DNA of 64,000 bases from positions 20,331,843 through 20,395,842 of the forward strand of contig CM055816.1 of NCBI GenBank assembly GCA_029582265.1, in the 5' to 3' direction. The position numbers and the translations under genes were made by a program. Positions 12,039-23,470 of this stretch are shown one piece after another. How positions within the stretch are numbered: position 1 is the first letter of the stretch; every line of letters starts with the position of its first letter. A model generated the notes under the pieces. It was not told the origin of the DNA, did not search any database, and saw nothing but the letters and a program-made list of their open reading frames with translations. The stretch comes from Zoroaster sp. YZ-2022 (lineage: Eukaryota; Echinodermata; Asteroidea; Forcipulatida; Zoroasteridae).

Positions 12039-12825
12039 CCCTAACCCCTTGGGTATTTTTACTAGAAAGTATCCTGAATCCACCAGAATCCACCAAAATC
12101 CACCATTTTTGTCACACACAAAATGCTGGTGTCCTGAATCCATCAGAATCCGCCAGTGTAGATATTGGACATATCCTGAATCCGCCAAAATCCACCACTA
12201 AATTTTTGGTGGATTTTGGCGGATTCAGGATACCATGCTCACATGAAAATTTGTATAGTATGTTGCTGCATAGAATCCATCAAAATCTAACATACAGTAC
12301 ATGTAACTATAATCCATCATAGGGGTGTCGTGGCCGAGCGGTCTAGCTTACCGGATTCAAGTTCTGGTGTTAGCAACAGAATGTGGGTTCGAATCACGGC
12401 CATGACACTTGTGTCCTTGAGCAAGACACTTAATCATAATTGCTTCTCTCCACCCAGGGGTTAAATGGGTACCTGTGAAGGCAGAGTTGGTTTGCTCTAC
12501 AATGTATATGCGCTAGAAATGGCAGCAATTGAGCTGTATACTCCCCAGGGAGCTGAGATGGTTTCAGGAATGATTTATGAGCCTTATGAGCAGGGATAAT
12601 AATATAATGCGCCTTGAGCACCACTTAGTTGGTGGATACGTGCGCTATATAAATCCACACATTATTATTATTATTATCAACCAACATGACCAAGCAGTTA
12701 AAAACTATTGAAATCCTGAATCCATCAAAATCCGCCACATGCTCAATGTGGAGGTATCCTGAATCCGCCAAAATCTTCCAATACAGGGGGATGGATTTTG
12801 ATGGATTCAGGGTGGTTAGGGTTAA
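12035..12825. mobile_element. TTAA-flanked element abutting the previous one
   Basis: Starts TTAACCCTAACCCCTTGG and ends GGTGGTTAGGGTTAA (12822-12825). The body has repeated AATCC(A/G)CCA units on both strands. A full tRNA-derived SINE (12328-12677) has inserted in it. Confidence 0.6.
12328..12677 (+). mobile_element. tRNA-derived SINE, full length, plus
   Basis: Head with A box TGGCCGAGCGGTCTAGC and B box GGGTTCGAATC, the conserved central body, then a tail GCGCTATATAAATCC followed by (ATT)n. The tail resembles the 3' ends of the CR1-like LINE fragments in this window. Confidence 0.88.
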
Positions 12826-12888
12826 AAAATCTTAGTAGCATCCCTATTCCCCACACACATTTTCACCACTATTCCCTAACAAAATAAT

Positions 12889-13599
12889 CACACATTTGTG
12901 ACCGTCCACCACGAACGGGCTGTAAAGTCGCACACGTTGATTTAGCAGTACGGCTTGAAATGCATGAAAAATCAGTCGGTTGGCCATTTTGGTATTTTTT
13001 TAGAAATGAAAAGTTTGAAATATTTTCCTTTAGTTCTGAAAATTTCAGAATTAAATTCAATTTCAAAAATCATGAAATCCATGTTTTCTTTCGGGCAATG
13101 AGTTCATAAATCTGTACAGTCTGTAAGTTTATTTGTAAGTTTATAGGAAAGTGTAAGTAATTAGTGTAATGACTTTGATACACCATAACTTCGCGTAGGA
13201 ATGTAGGAATGACTTGTGTTTGGTATCATTTTAAACCTTATGATATAAGTAAGACTGATTGCGGTGACACCACGTGGAATCTCAATTGAGTAGTAATTAG
13301 TTCTGAAAAGAACTGGGGGTACAACTCGACGTTTCGATCAGTATGCTCTGATCGTCCTCTGGAGATCAGAGCATACTGATCGAAACGTCGAGTTGTACCC
13401 CCAGTTCTTTTCAGAACTAATTACTACTCAATTGAGATTCCACATGGTGTCACCGCAATCAGTCTTACTTATCATCCTCACCATGCAAAGCTACAAGTTT
13501 TACTTATGATATACATGTACTCTTTCCAAAATTATATGAACCTCCAAATGTGAAATGTTCGACTTTACAGCCCCTTTGTGGTGGATGGTCACATCTGTG
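12889..13599. mobile_element. MITE with TGTGACC...AAAGTCG ends, carrying a hairpin insertion
   Basis: The left end TTTGTGACCGTCCACCACG to CTGTAAAGTCG is mirrored at 13560-13599 (GACTTTACAGCCCC to GGTCACATCTGTG). Related copies are at 34380-34790 and 60861-61287. The hairpin element 13248-13502 sits inside. Confidence 0.65.
13248..13502. mobile_element. hairpin (Penelope-like?) element with 11-bp TSD
   Basis: Flanked by identical CTTATGATATA at 13237-13247 and 13503-13513. Near-perfect inverted arms (about 13250-13355 and 13367-13471) surround GTCCTCTGGA. One end alone has a leader (minus strand: CTTGTAGCTTTGCATGGTG). The stem contains ACGTTTCGATCAG...CTGATCGAAACGT, a hammerhead-like core on both strands. 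A long TSD plus asymmetric ends argues against an ordinary MITE. Confidence 0.7.
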
Positions 13600-13624
13600 T
13601 GGCTTAAATGTTCATGGGTAATTG

Positions 13625-13797
13625 GAATTTAAAAAAATAAAGTCCGAAAACCATTCATCAAAGTGGATTTTAAAGATAGTTTTCACTTTCTGTACCCCAA
13701 AAAAATCAATAGAATAATTTGTTAACTAGTTAGTGGCTGCAAAAAATTCCCCCCAAAACCTTTAAAAGTGGCGGTCGGATATGACATTCTTTCCATA
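13625..13797. mobile_element. right-end fragment of 8-bp-TSD MITE family
   Basis: Matches the AAAGTCCGAAAACC to GTGGCGGTCGGAT...CATTCTTTCC end of the copies at 14693-15164 and 61433-61893. The left half is absent. Confidence 0.7.
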
Positions 13798-14292
13798 ACG
13801 AACGTTACTAGGCCCTATTAAAATTTAAACCAGTAACAACAGTTAGGCCTATTATTACTTATTAATATTAAAGTTAGTTTAAATTAAACTAGGCAGATTC
13901 ACGCAAACCGCCGATGGTGGCGCTATTTTTCATATCCTTTTTTTCTGTCGAAGTTGTGACCCGCCGAACTTTCATGGTAAAATTCTAATATAAAGGGTAG
14001 TCTACGGATGTAGTCACTTCTAGTGTCGATAAATGGATACTACCCATCGTGGTTATCTTAACTGATCAGTCCATGCCAACTGTAACGTTGGCACAAAAAC
14101 AGTGCAACTTGCGCAAAATAGACTTTGTTAGTACTACAAGGATACATTGCAGGCAAATTCGGTCACAACTTTTCAAATGAAACTGGATCTTAAAAATTAC
14201 CAAATATTTAAATCAACAAAAATTCGTAACTTTGCATAGGGTTAACCTATCATGACCATTGACCCCTCATTTTCTTTCTAATTTTTGGTTCT
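13798..14292. other. no gene recognised
   Basis: Non-coding AT-rich sequence with no identified repeat. Confidence 0.4.
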
Positions 14293-14371
14293 ATAATAAT
14301 AATAATAATAATAATGTGTGGACTTATATAGCGCACGTATCCACCAACTAAGTGGTGCTCAAGGCGCATTC
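14293..14371 (-). mobile_element. truncated SINE tail, minus
   Basis: Only the 3' portion remains: (ATT)n tail plus GTGTGGACTTATATAGCGC and the CACTTAGTTGG segment. It is typical of 5'-truncated retroposition. Confidence 0.75.
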
Positions 14372-14443
14372 TTTTTTACGTGCATTACACAACAGTGATA
14401 TGACATTTAAAAGCATTGAAGCAACTTCAAATTTTCATGAAAC

Positions 14444-15195
14444 TGCCTACCCTAACCATCCCATATCCTGTAAAATCCTCCAAGGGGCACTTTTTTGGAA
14501 AAATTCAGCACTGTTCAAAACTGTTACTTTCACCTCTTCAAATGGGGCAAAATTACTACCTGGCAAGAAGTACTGGCCATAAGTGGTGAATATGAAAGAT
14601 CAATGAAAATGCATGGTGCATTTTGAAGATAAGGGCATGTTTCCAAAAGTGCACTGATGGATTTTGGAGGATTCAGGAAGGTTCCTAGCCAGAGGTAGAA
14701 TGTCGTATCCGACCGCCACTTTTTCTCATTCAATATAACCAATAAAGTAATCTTACCTACAGGTAGTAAGGTGGAGAACATACAATGGATGACGATGGAC
14801 ATATACTTCAAATTATTCCAGGATATTTTTTTCATGAAAAATCAGGCATTTTTGGTAGACGATGACTTCCTCAGTCATGTCAGTCTGATCTTGTCAACTC
14901 CCCAATTAGTGACCAACACAGTCACTGTACATGTACATGCGCAGTGGCAACTAATAGGATCCTTCTATTTTCTGAAGGGGAAGATTTTTTTTAAAGGGAA
15001 ATAAAGTCCGAAAACCATCATATTAAAAGTGGATTTTAAAGATACATGTAGTTTTTACTTTCTGTACCCCCAAAAATCAATGGAATCATTTTTTAACTGG
15101 TTAGTGGTTGCAAAAAAATTCCAAAAACCCTTAAAAAGTGGCGGTCGGATACAACATTCTTTCCCTAGCCAGAATACCTTGGGGGTTAGGGTTAA
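14444..15195. mobile_element. telomere-like-ended TTAA element interrupted by a MITE
   Basis: Matches the uninterrupted copy at 38523-38804 (AATCCTCCAAGGGG, CCTGGCAAGAAGTAC, GGATTTTGGAGGATTCAGG) and ends GGGGGTTAGGGTTAA. It is split by the element 14693-15164. Confidence 0.7.
14693..15164. mobile_element. MITE, 8-bp TSD (CTAGCCAG)
   Basis: Ends AGGTAGAATGTCGTATCC and (inverted) GGATACAACATTCTTTCC, flanked by CTAGCCAG at 14685-14692 and 15165-15172. The empty site is visible in the sister host copy near 38774. The 472-bp body is non-coding. Confidence 0.85.
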
Positions 15196-15296
15196 TATGA
15201 GCTACCATCAGTTGACTTCCGCTGGAAATTACTGTTGCCGTGTTCACACTTGGAATGCTTTACCCCCCGCTTTACCACCTCTGCTCTGGAGAGGAG

Positions 15297-16039
15297 TTAA
15301 CCCTAACTCCCTAAGCATTGTTACTGAACAATAAAAATCCTTCAAAATCCTCCAACTGCTTTTGTTGTCTAGGGAGTTAGGTAGCCCTGATAGGACCTTA
15401 TCTACAGTACACTTACGATTAGGTCCTGACCAAGAGTACTTCCCGTTCGTATACCTGTAAAGTTTGCACTGGATTTTCTCCTTTTTTTACCTGTCTTCAT
15501 TGGGTGAATCGAGGAAATGCAGACACTGTTACTTCTTAACTGCCTCTTGGAGAAACGTTTTTTGCCGAAATATGTCTAAAAAAAGAGTATTTCCCAGACA
15601 TTTCTCAGAGCAACGGCCAATCTGTGTACAAACTTTTCATGCCGTTCATGCTGAATAATGCGCATGAGCTTGGGGTCAGAACATCAATTGCGCGGCAGAA
15701 CACGTCTCAGCTCATTAAATCGCCTGCACTGTAAGTAAAGTCTTGTCACCCTTGCGCAATTGATGTTCCGCCGCGCAATCGATGTTCTGACCCCAAGGTC
15801 ATCGCCTCGCGCGCATTATTCAGCATGAACGGCATGAAAAGTTTGTACACAGATTGGCCGTTGCTCTGAGAAATGTCTGGGAAATACTTTTTAGACATAT
15901 TTCGCAAAAACGCTTTCTCCAAGAGGCAGTTAAGAAGTAACAGTGTCTGCATTTCCTCGGTTCACCCAATGAAGACAGGTAAAAAAAAGGAGAAAATCCA
16001 GTGCAAACTTTACAGGTATACGAAGGGAGTTAGGGTTAA
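15297..16039. mobile_element. foldback element with ~257-bp arms, TTAA-flanked
   Basis: TTAA at 15297-15300 followed by CCCTAACTCCC; right end GGGAGTTAGGG then TTAA at 16036-16039. The arms at about 15446-15702 and 15764-16024 are near-perfect reverse complements separated by about 60 bases. A transcript would form a long double-stranded hairpin. Confidence 0.85.
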
Positions 16040-16290
16040 TGTTAGCAGTAAAACCATGAGGTCTTAACACTAACAGCAGCTAACTTTTAATGTGAAAGCG
16101 AAGTGGTTATCCTAGCTAGGATGTTAATTCGTGTTTTCAATACAAACTTGTTGAGTCGGTCGGGGGCACTGTTTGCCGCTTCGGTGATCACATCATGCGG
16201 ACAGAATCGAACCGCAGAGAAGACCAAAACAAGGCAAGAATTGGTCAAAAACACAGTGTAAGTTTCAATATTTTTTATTATCAAAGGCAT

Positions 16291-18083
16291 GGTATCCAGT
16301 CAAAACGTCCACACGTCAAAACGTCCACAAGTCAAAACGTCCACAAGTCAAAACGTCCACATGTCAAAACGTCCACTTGACATGCTTTGCGTTCGCATCA
16401 TAAGAGCTTTGTGAAAATCCTAATTACTGGCATTGTACAAACACCGTATAGGCGGGCCGCACTGTGGCAAAGGTCCACGGCAAATCACAAAGGCCCACGG
16501 CAAATACTGTGGCAAAGGCCCACGGCAAATCACAAAGGCCCACGGTAAATCGATTCCAAACAGTGCGCAGCTTCCGCTGCGTCGGTAGGTTCTGTATCCG
16601 GGAGCGGTACGCAAGAACAAAGAAAATCATGTGGCGTTAATTGACTGAATTAATTTGAGAACTAGTCAAACTGGTAGTGTATAATTATATAAAGAAAATT
16701 TTGAATAATAAGACGTGGCGTTAATTGACTGAATTAATTTGAGAAGTAGTCAAACTGGTATAGTATATATAAGGTGATAGATTTCCACCAGAAATAATTC
16801 TTCTCACAACCATTACGAAGACTACACACGATACTGCAATATTCAGAGATTCAGAATGCCAGAAGTCGAATTATGCATCTTTTGCAAGTAGAATCCTGTG
16901 ATGGCACGACAGGAGGGCCTGATGTGCGATGGCTGCAACAGATGGCAACACAGGACTTGTCAAACCGGGATCAGCCGAGAAGATTACCGAAGAGCAGTGA
17001 AGAACATCTGGGATTCTTACATCGCGGGCGACAAAACTCCGAAACAAGTACTACGTAAATGCGCACATCTCGTCGGACCGAATGTGGACATTGATTAAGT
17101 GTAATATAAGTACACAAGGAACAATTCACAACAAACTGTCTTCAGTCAATTATTTTATTTATTTTAAATCAAATCTTAAAACTCATGGTCAAATATTGCA
17201 TCAATGTACATGTATTCCATAATGTATTTTAAGTTTTATTTTTTATTTTAAAAACCCATATCATTTTTTATGAAAATTAGTATATATCATTAATTAAAGT
17301 ACATTGACGCCATTTGATTTGGACAACCGTAGGTCTTGCAACAGTGTGTGTATTTTAAATCAAATCTTAAAACTCATGGTCAAATATTGCATCAATGTAC
17401 ATGTATTCCATAACCCCATACGGCTAAGTTTAAATTTGAGATCTGATAACTTGACAAGTGAAATATTGCACTGTAGTTTACGTATTTGTTAGTATTAAAT
17501 AGTACACTAGTTTGAACAGTAAAAATCTAATGCGTTTATGTGAATCACTGTCTTTTTAAAAAAAAAATTTTTTTACAAATGATCCATTTTTATTAATAGG
17601 AATATCAATATAAACCTACTCCCACACACACAGCCAAAAATTAACCAAGTAATAAACATCACAAAAAACACAGATAATTCAAGAAATACAACTAAAGATT
17701 TATTAAACTTGGATAGCTATGAATACAGCGATCGCCTATGAATTCAACGCAGTGCATTTGCCACACATGTACAGCTAGCGGGTGTGTATGTACGTATGCG
17801 AAGTGGCGACATCGAGGTATTAAAACTCACGTTTTGTTTTAATCATGAAATACTAATTATAGATCTATATGTTTATTTTTCTTTACAATTGTGAGAATTA
17901 AACTTTAAAATCCAATATTTTAAAGCAATCTGATTAAATGATTATGACCCTTGGACATGGACGTTTTGTCACGTGGACGTTATGACTGGGTCTATGGACG
18001 TTTGGACGTGTGGACGTTTTGACGTGTGGACGTTCTGACTGGGTCTGTGGACGTTTTGACGTGTGGACGTTCTGACTGGTAAG
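16291..18083. mobile_element. Mutator-like (MULE) element with 9-bp TSD
   Basis: Identical CAAAGGCAT lies at 16282-16290 and 18084-18092. Both ends carry CCAGTCA(A/G)AACGTCCACA in inverted orientation, followed by tandem GTCAAAACGTCCACA units (16307-16378 on the left, 17950-18078 on the right). The interior has a duplicated 60-70-bp promoter-like segment (about 16632 and 16714, with TATATATAAGG), a zinc-finger ORF relic and a 64-bp direct repeat (17165 and 17350). A 9-bp duplication is the Mutator hallmark. Confidence 0.75.
16856..17096 (+). pseudogene. PHD-like zinc-finger ORF inside the MULE, in-frame TAG
   Basis: From ATG at 16856 the frame reads MPEVELCIFCK, then TAG (16889-16891). It continues from a second ATG at 16901 through QEGLMCDGCNRWQHRTC to a stop at 17094-17096. 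The CxxC...CxxC...HxxC spacing matches the start of a PHD-type zinc finger, and the CDGCxRWQHRTC block is seen in invertebrate transposon proteins, including FLYWCH/MULE types. The stop removes the first zinc-binding pair from the main ORF (65 residues). No DDE transposase domain is present. It lies about 85 bases downstream of a TATA-like stretch. It is probably a relic or a non-autonomous passenger ORF. Confidence 0.5.
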
Positions 18084-18092
18084 CAAAGGCAT

Positions 18093-20214
18093 ACATGTAA
18101 TAACAATACAGTATAGATACATAAGGAATTAGATCTACAGTGCAATGTTTTTTTTTCGTGAAACGTGCAATTTACGTTTCTTTCTAGATACACTCTGTAT
18201 CCTAGCGCTTATGTGAATAATATAACAATAGGATCATCCTAGCTAGGTTATCCCTACCCTAGTTTACATGGCAGACAGATCACATAAACAAACTGTGTAA
18301 TTGCCTCTTGACACAAGACTCAAATTTGACACCAAGCCAAGGACTCCAACTAACATTAGCTCATAAAGTCATAACTTATTCATACAAAAAGGATTGGAAC
18401 TGAATACAATATCAAATCAAATCAGTTCATGACATTGGATTGATTAACATTCTCACCAAGCCTTGGCATATAATTAATATGATTAACAAGCAAGCAACAT
18501 GGGCTGATATTTAATTTCATTTGTGCAACTGTGTAGGCCTACATTTAAAATGCAAAAAAAAACGCACCTGTGTCCACCGTCGTAGCGTTGTCCGTTTCCG
18601 ACACTTCACCATTCAAGTATTTTTCAGCGGCATTTGTTATCAATTCTGTTCTTCGATTAACCTCATTTTCATCAATTTGATGACCTTGAAGATCTTCTGT
18701 ATCCATTATGACAGAATGGAGCTATATATTAATCTCCCATAGGCGGTATTTTGTACTAAATTTTAATTGTTTATGTCAAAGAAAATTAATCGCGATTGAC
18801 TTGTCGCCATTTTGACTGACCCTAAATGTCTGATGCCAGCCTCATTATTCAATTAATTTTGTACACCAAATTCGAGTCGGAACCAGTCTTGAGTTTAACA
18901 GCCTCGTTTCGGAAATTGCTACATGGAGTTTTGATCAAAAGAGGGCGCCATGATATTTGTATTTATATCGTATAATGCTATGCCAATGATCTCTATTATA
19001 GAGATCGGTGTGTGACTGTGTGCCATGCTCGCGTCTAAAGTATAGTAAATGCAACTAGTTTTTAAAGTAGTTCGGGGTTCCACATCTACCAATTCAAGAA
19101 GTTTGTTCAATAATTTGATTTATCTCGTCCCAAAAATAAATGGTTTGAGATGATCCTATTTTTGTATTTTATTTAAATTTTACTCAGTATTTTGTTCAGG
19201 AAGTTAGGCTATTTTATTCAGACAGCTTAATATCCAAATTCATGTTTCAAACCCTAAAAGATTAAAACAATTTGCTAAGACGGCCGTCAGATAATTCACC
19301 CTCTTATATCGCTTTAATAATAAATATTTTAGTCTATTTATTTATTTTTAAATGGGAATTAGGGGTTCAAATTCTTGAGGATTGGGTATTTTATAGGGCG
19401 GCGACCATATAATTACAATCATACTTGATTTTTCACACTCTCGTTTTAAAATTCTGCCAAACTCGTTACAATTCTTCTCAATACATAGTCTGCTGAAGGC
19501 AAACGTTGGTCCTCGTACTCGTACTCAATCACATCATACTGTATGATTTTTCCCCGGCGTACCGTTCTCACATTGTATTGTACACGATCCATTGTAATCC
19601 ACTGACAGAGGGCGTTCACTCTCAGCCAGTGACACTATGCTCGTAGAACCTTTCCTTGAAGTGTACAGAAATTGTTTTATCATGCACATACTCGATGAGT
19701 AAGTTCTCATACTTGTCATCAAATGTATTATAACACATTACATAGATTCTGTATTGTAATTGGTTGAGAGCGTGTCACATGACGTTCGCTATTTTTTACT
19801 GTAATGCCAAGCAAACATATTATTTTCCCCCTATTTTCTACAAATCTGGTATCAAATGAAAGAGGACAATCTAGAGAATCGAACTATACCAAAATCTCAC
19901 TTTTGAAAATTGGGTCCAAGTTTAGAGTTTTGCCAGAGCCAGTCACAAAATTAATACTGACTGCTTCGCGGGTTGACGCGTGCGCCTTGGACTAAAGGGC
20001 TAAGCAAGATCACGAAATAGGCCTACAAGTGAAGCCCATGGTTCTCTAATTGTATTATAAATCTTCTATGGACAAAATCCTATACTAATACTATTTTACA
20101 TAAATTATTGTACAAAGCATGGTTTAATTTATTTATTTTAAATCACAACATTTGGGGGGGGGGGGGCGCCTAGGGCAATTACCACCTGAAAACGCAGCTT
20201 TGCTGACTGGAAAT
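18093..20214. other. no gene recognised
   Basis: Non-coding. I see no splice-bounded coding segment or clear element. A G homopolymer lies at 20155-20166. Confidence 0.4.
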
Positions 20215-20640
20215 TTATTCTGGTTGTTCTATCCTTGGTAGGATATAGATAGGGGACCAGTCTAGGTCTTGACTAGCCTGAAGATCTGACGTCACGCTCT
20301 GAACAAGAGGCGCGTGAATTATATTACGAGAGACACTGGCCGTGCATCCGCCATATTTTTCCAGATGCTGAACTTCGACCTTGGTTGGTAGCAAGCACGC
20401 GCGCAAGCCTCGAAGCGTGACGTCAGATCTTCAGCACACCGCGTTAACGTATCCAATGAAATACTTTGAGTGGTACGCCTGAAGCCTGTCTATATCCTTG
20501 ATAGGATATAGGCAGGGGACCAGTCTAGGTCTTGACTGGTCCCCTGTCTATATCCTATCAAGGATATACAGTACATGTACTTAGTAATTCACGCGCCTCT
20601 AGCTCAAAGAGCGTGACGTCAGATCTTCAGGCTATGGAAG
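20215..20640. repeat. palindromic repeats with GATCTGACGTCACGC units
   Basis: GGTAGGATATAG...GGGGACCAGTCTAGGTC is followed by GCCTGAAGATCTGACGTC. The block 20487-20567 is a near-perfect inverted repeat centred on TCTAGGTCTTGACTGG. Related degenerate pieces are at 49409-49440 and 50935-51057. It is probably a foldback DNA element; boundaries are uncertain. Confidence 0.55.
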
Positions 20641-21198
20641 GTCACTCATTGGTTAATGTTTGCATACTGTGCGTGCGTGTAATGCGCAGCGCGCATACAT
20701 GAACCAATGAAAGCAGCCTGGTGTACACTGCATACAATTACATGTATCCTGCAGACAACCCTGCTGAAAAGCATTGTTTATGGGAGGGTGGTGGTCCCAA
20801 CCAATATTATCATGGATTGCAGCTCTGAAACAGTGGTAACACTGGTTGATCAAGAAAGGGAAGATCCAAATCCAACCCCACCCCCCCCCCCCAAAAAAAA
20901 CCTACTGTACTTTTTACAAACTCACCGTTTTTGGCGTCAGAAAAATTGTCTTACTCACTGGCATTTCTGATTCATTGGCATTTCCATCAATAAATGTGTA
21001 TTTATTTATTATATTAAGTTTTGTTTTATTATTACAAATGTAAATCCAGTCTACACTTTTATTCAAATGTCTGTAAATGAATCCATACTTTATAAGAATC
21101 AAGAAATCTAGACTCACCTTATTTCAATGCTATTCTAACATCAAATGTTCATCCCATGAAGTCAAAAGGTCAGTTGGTAAATTAGTTCACTGATTTAA
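20641..21198. other. no gene recognised
   Basis: Non-coding, with poly-C followed by poly-A at 20875-20900. Confidence 0.4.
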
Positions 21199-21400
21199 CT
21201 TAAAGGCACAGTATTGTCACAAGCAACAGGGCATGGAATCGGAAGGCTAGTTTTAGATTAACTCAGTGACTGCCGTAACACCCCACATGATAAGGTCGTA
21301 TTCTGCATAATTATATATGAGCCAGTAATTTTCAGTCACTGACATCAATTCCATGCCGTCGAAAGTCTGCTCTGATCGTTACGATACTCCCCCTTTAAAT
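21199..21400. mobile_element. MITE copy, TTAAAGGGACA family
   Basis: TTAAAGGCACAGTATTGTCA at the left. Internal GGGCATGGAATCGG and TTCAGTCACTGA segments are shared with copies at 32660-32862, 33310-33525, 48895-49077, 53852-54071, 62283-62780 and 63233-63462. Confidence 0.65.
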
Positions 21401-21507
21401 GATAGCACCTCAGCCAGAAATGCACTTGCTCCCTCCCCCAACCACCACAACCCCTCCCCAATCCACCAAATGGTTTGAGACTCAATCGAAATGGCTTATT
21501 AAGTGTT

Positions 21508-21990
21508 TCCACCCGCAGAGTCGGCTTGTAAATAATATATGAGAGATTTCAGCTCTTACTGAGAACAGACTATTGAATTTTAAGTGGTTTTTGTTCAGTA
21601 TTGTTGTGCTTGTAACGAGTATTATCTCATCTGTATAATGATAATATTAATAACACTGTCAACAAAAGATATGAAATCAATAAATCTGAAGTCTTTTTGA
21701 TGACAGGACAATTTAGTGTTTCATGACGTTTTTCCACCCGCTGTCTGCTCGTATTATATGAGAGGTTTCAGCTCTTACTGAGAACAGACTATTAAATTTT
21801 AAGCGGTTTTTGTTCGGTATTGTTGTGCTTGTAACGAGTATTATCTCATCCGTATAATAATAATATTAATAACACTGTCAACGACAGATATAAAATCAAT
21901 AAATTTGACGTGTTTTTGATGACAGGCCAGTTTTAGTGTTTCAGTTTTAATGTTTCCACCAGCAGTGGGCTTGTATTATGCCTATATTAC
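21508..21990. repeat. ~225-bp tandem duplication
   Basis: Two diverged copies (from 21508 and about 21730) share TTTCAGCTCTTACTGAGAAC and CTTGTAACGAGTATTATCTC. The start of a third copy lies near 21950. Confidence 0.75.
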
Positions 21991-22239
21991 ACACTCACTG
22001 GCCAAAAGTATTTCAACATGCTCAAAATAGCACTTTACAGTAACAGGTGAGATGATCATTTAATCCGATTTCATCGATTGTGTATTACATAGCAAGAACA
22101 GTAAAAAAAGAACATTGACTTCAAAACAAAGGCAATTTCAAAATGCTGAAGTCTTAAATAAATAAATTATTGTAACACAGTTCTCCAAACTGAACTTTGG
22201 AGTGAATTTCAATGTTGCAATACTTATGGCCAGTGAGTG
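21990..22239. mobile_element. Tc1/mariner-like MITE
   Basis: CACTCACTGGCCAAAAGTATT at the left and AATACTTATGGCCAGTGAGTG at the right, flanked by TA. The CACTGGCCA(A/T)AAGT terminus is a typical Tc1-like end. It is 250 bp and non-coding. Confidence 0.75.
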
Positions 22240-22742
22240 TATTTCAAGGGATGTTTGATATCATCATTAACTTTACACCAAGTTATGTCAAACTTTAATC
22301 AATGATATTTTTTAGACCAAAACCAAGGCAATTTTCATGATACTCTTTTAAAATAAAACATAATATAATTAATGATATCTTTATAATATTAATACATAAT
22401 ATATTTTCTATAAGTTGATCCAATATGACAAATCTTTGTTGGAATAATTATACTTTTTTTAAGGCAGGGTTTGCATTGAAACAAAAAGAAATGTTATATA
22501 CTGGATGGTTCTGAAACAAAATAGTCAAACGTTTTAGAGCTTGGGTTTATTTTATAGCTGTTCTACAACTTTCTGTATAACGACAAAAACGACAAAAAAC
22601 TTCAGTGTATCAGTATTTTTCTCAAAGTGAGCACCTAATGTGATGAAAATTACAGGGTTGAAATGAACGTACATTTCCAAATATACGTGTTATCCCTGTC
22701 CCCTTAAAATCGATTTCATTTCCCCTTTCTCTTAAGAATACA
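22240..22742. other. no gene recognised
   Basis: AT-rich, non-coding. Confidence 0.4.
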
Positions 22743-23155
22743 CAGGCCTCCCAGTACCTAATCTACCAAATACAGGTTTTTTGAAAAGGTTTTTAAAGCA
22801 AAATATAGGTTATTATAGGTTTACCAAATGCTAAAATATAGGCTTTTATAGGTTATTTCCCGTGATTATGCAGTGTTAAGTAACAAATATTTGGTAAATT
22901 GCCTACCTTCCGAGTACTTTTTGCAACAAAATCTAAGCGCAGTGCACATGTTACAGTTTGGCTACTGTTTTGGCTTCATCTCTTTATACTTAGGAAGTAA
23001 TTTTTCTTCAAAGAGGATTTTATGAGGAAGTTGAAAATGTGTTGCAGGAGATTAAAAATATAGGTTTTTACAGGTTAATATAGGTTTTTTGGGGGAAATA
23101 AAGGTTCCCATTTTGAAATATAGGTTTTATTTTATAGGTTTCGCTGGGAGGCCTG
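22743..23155. mobile_element. hAT-like MITE with CAGGCCTCCCAG ends
   Basis: CAGGCCTCCCAG on the left is mirrored by CTGGGAGGCCTG on the right. The interior repeats ATATAGGTTTTTATAGG-type words. Target duplication is uncertain. Confidence 0.6.
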
Positions 23156-23470
23156 AATATAGTAACATTTGTCTCAGTAATGACAGATATTTGGTTCCCT
23201 TAAAAATATGCATTGTCTGTTTTATTTGTTTTCATTGGAACATTGATAATTTCCTGTCAAAAGGAATAAAATTACTTTTGAAATGTGATATTCCAGAAAA
23301 CAGTTGTTAGAAGTTTGGTTTAACAGAAACAAAATTGAATTCCAGTACATATTGATTGTAAAACCATATTTAAAAATAATTTTATAGCAATGTTCTGATG
23401 AAGAAAATAAAATGTCTGTTAAAATAGCAAAGTTGATGTTAACATAGTGAAAAACACAGGAAATACATCT

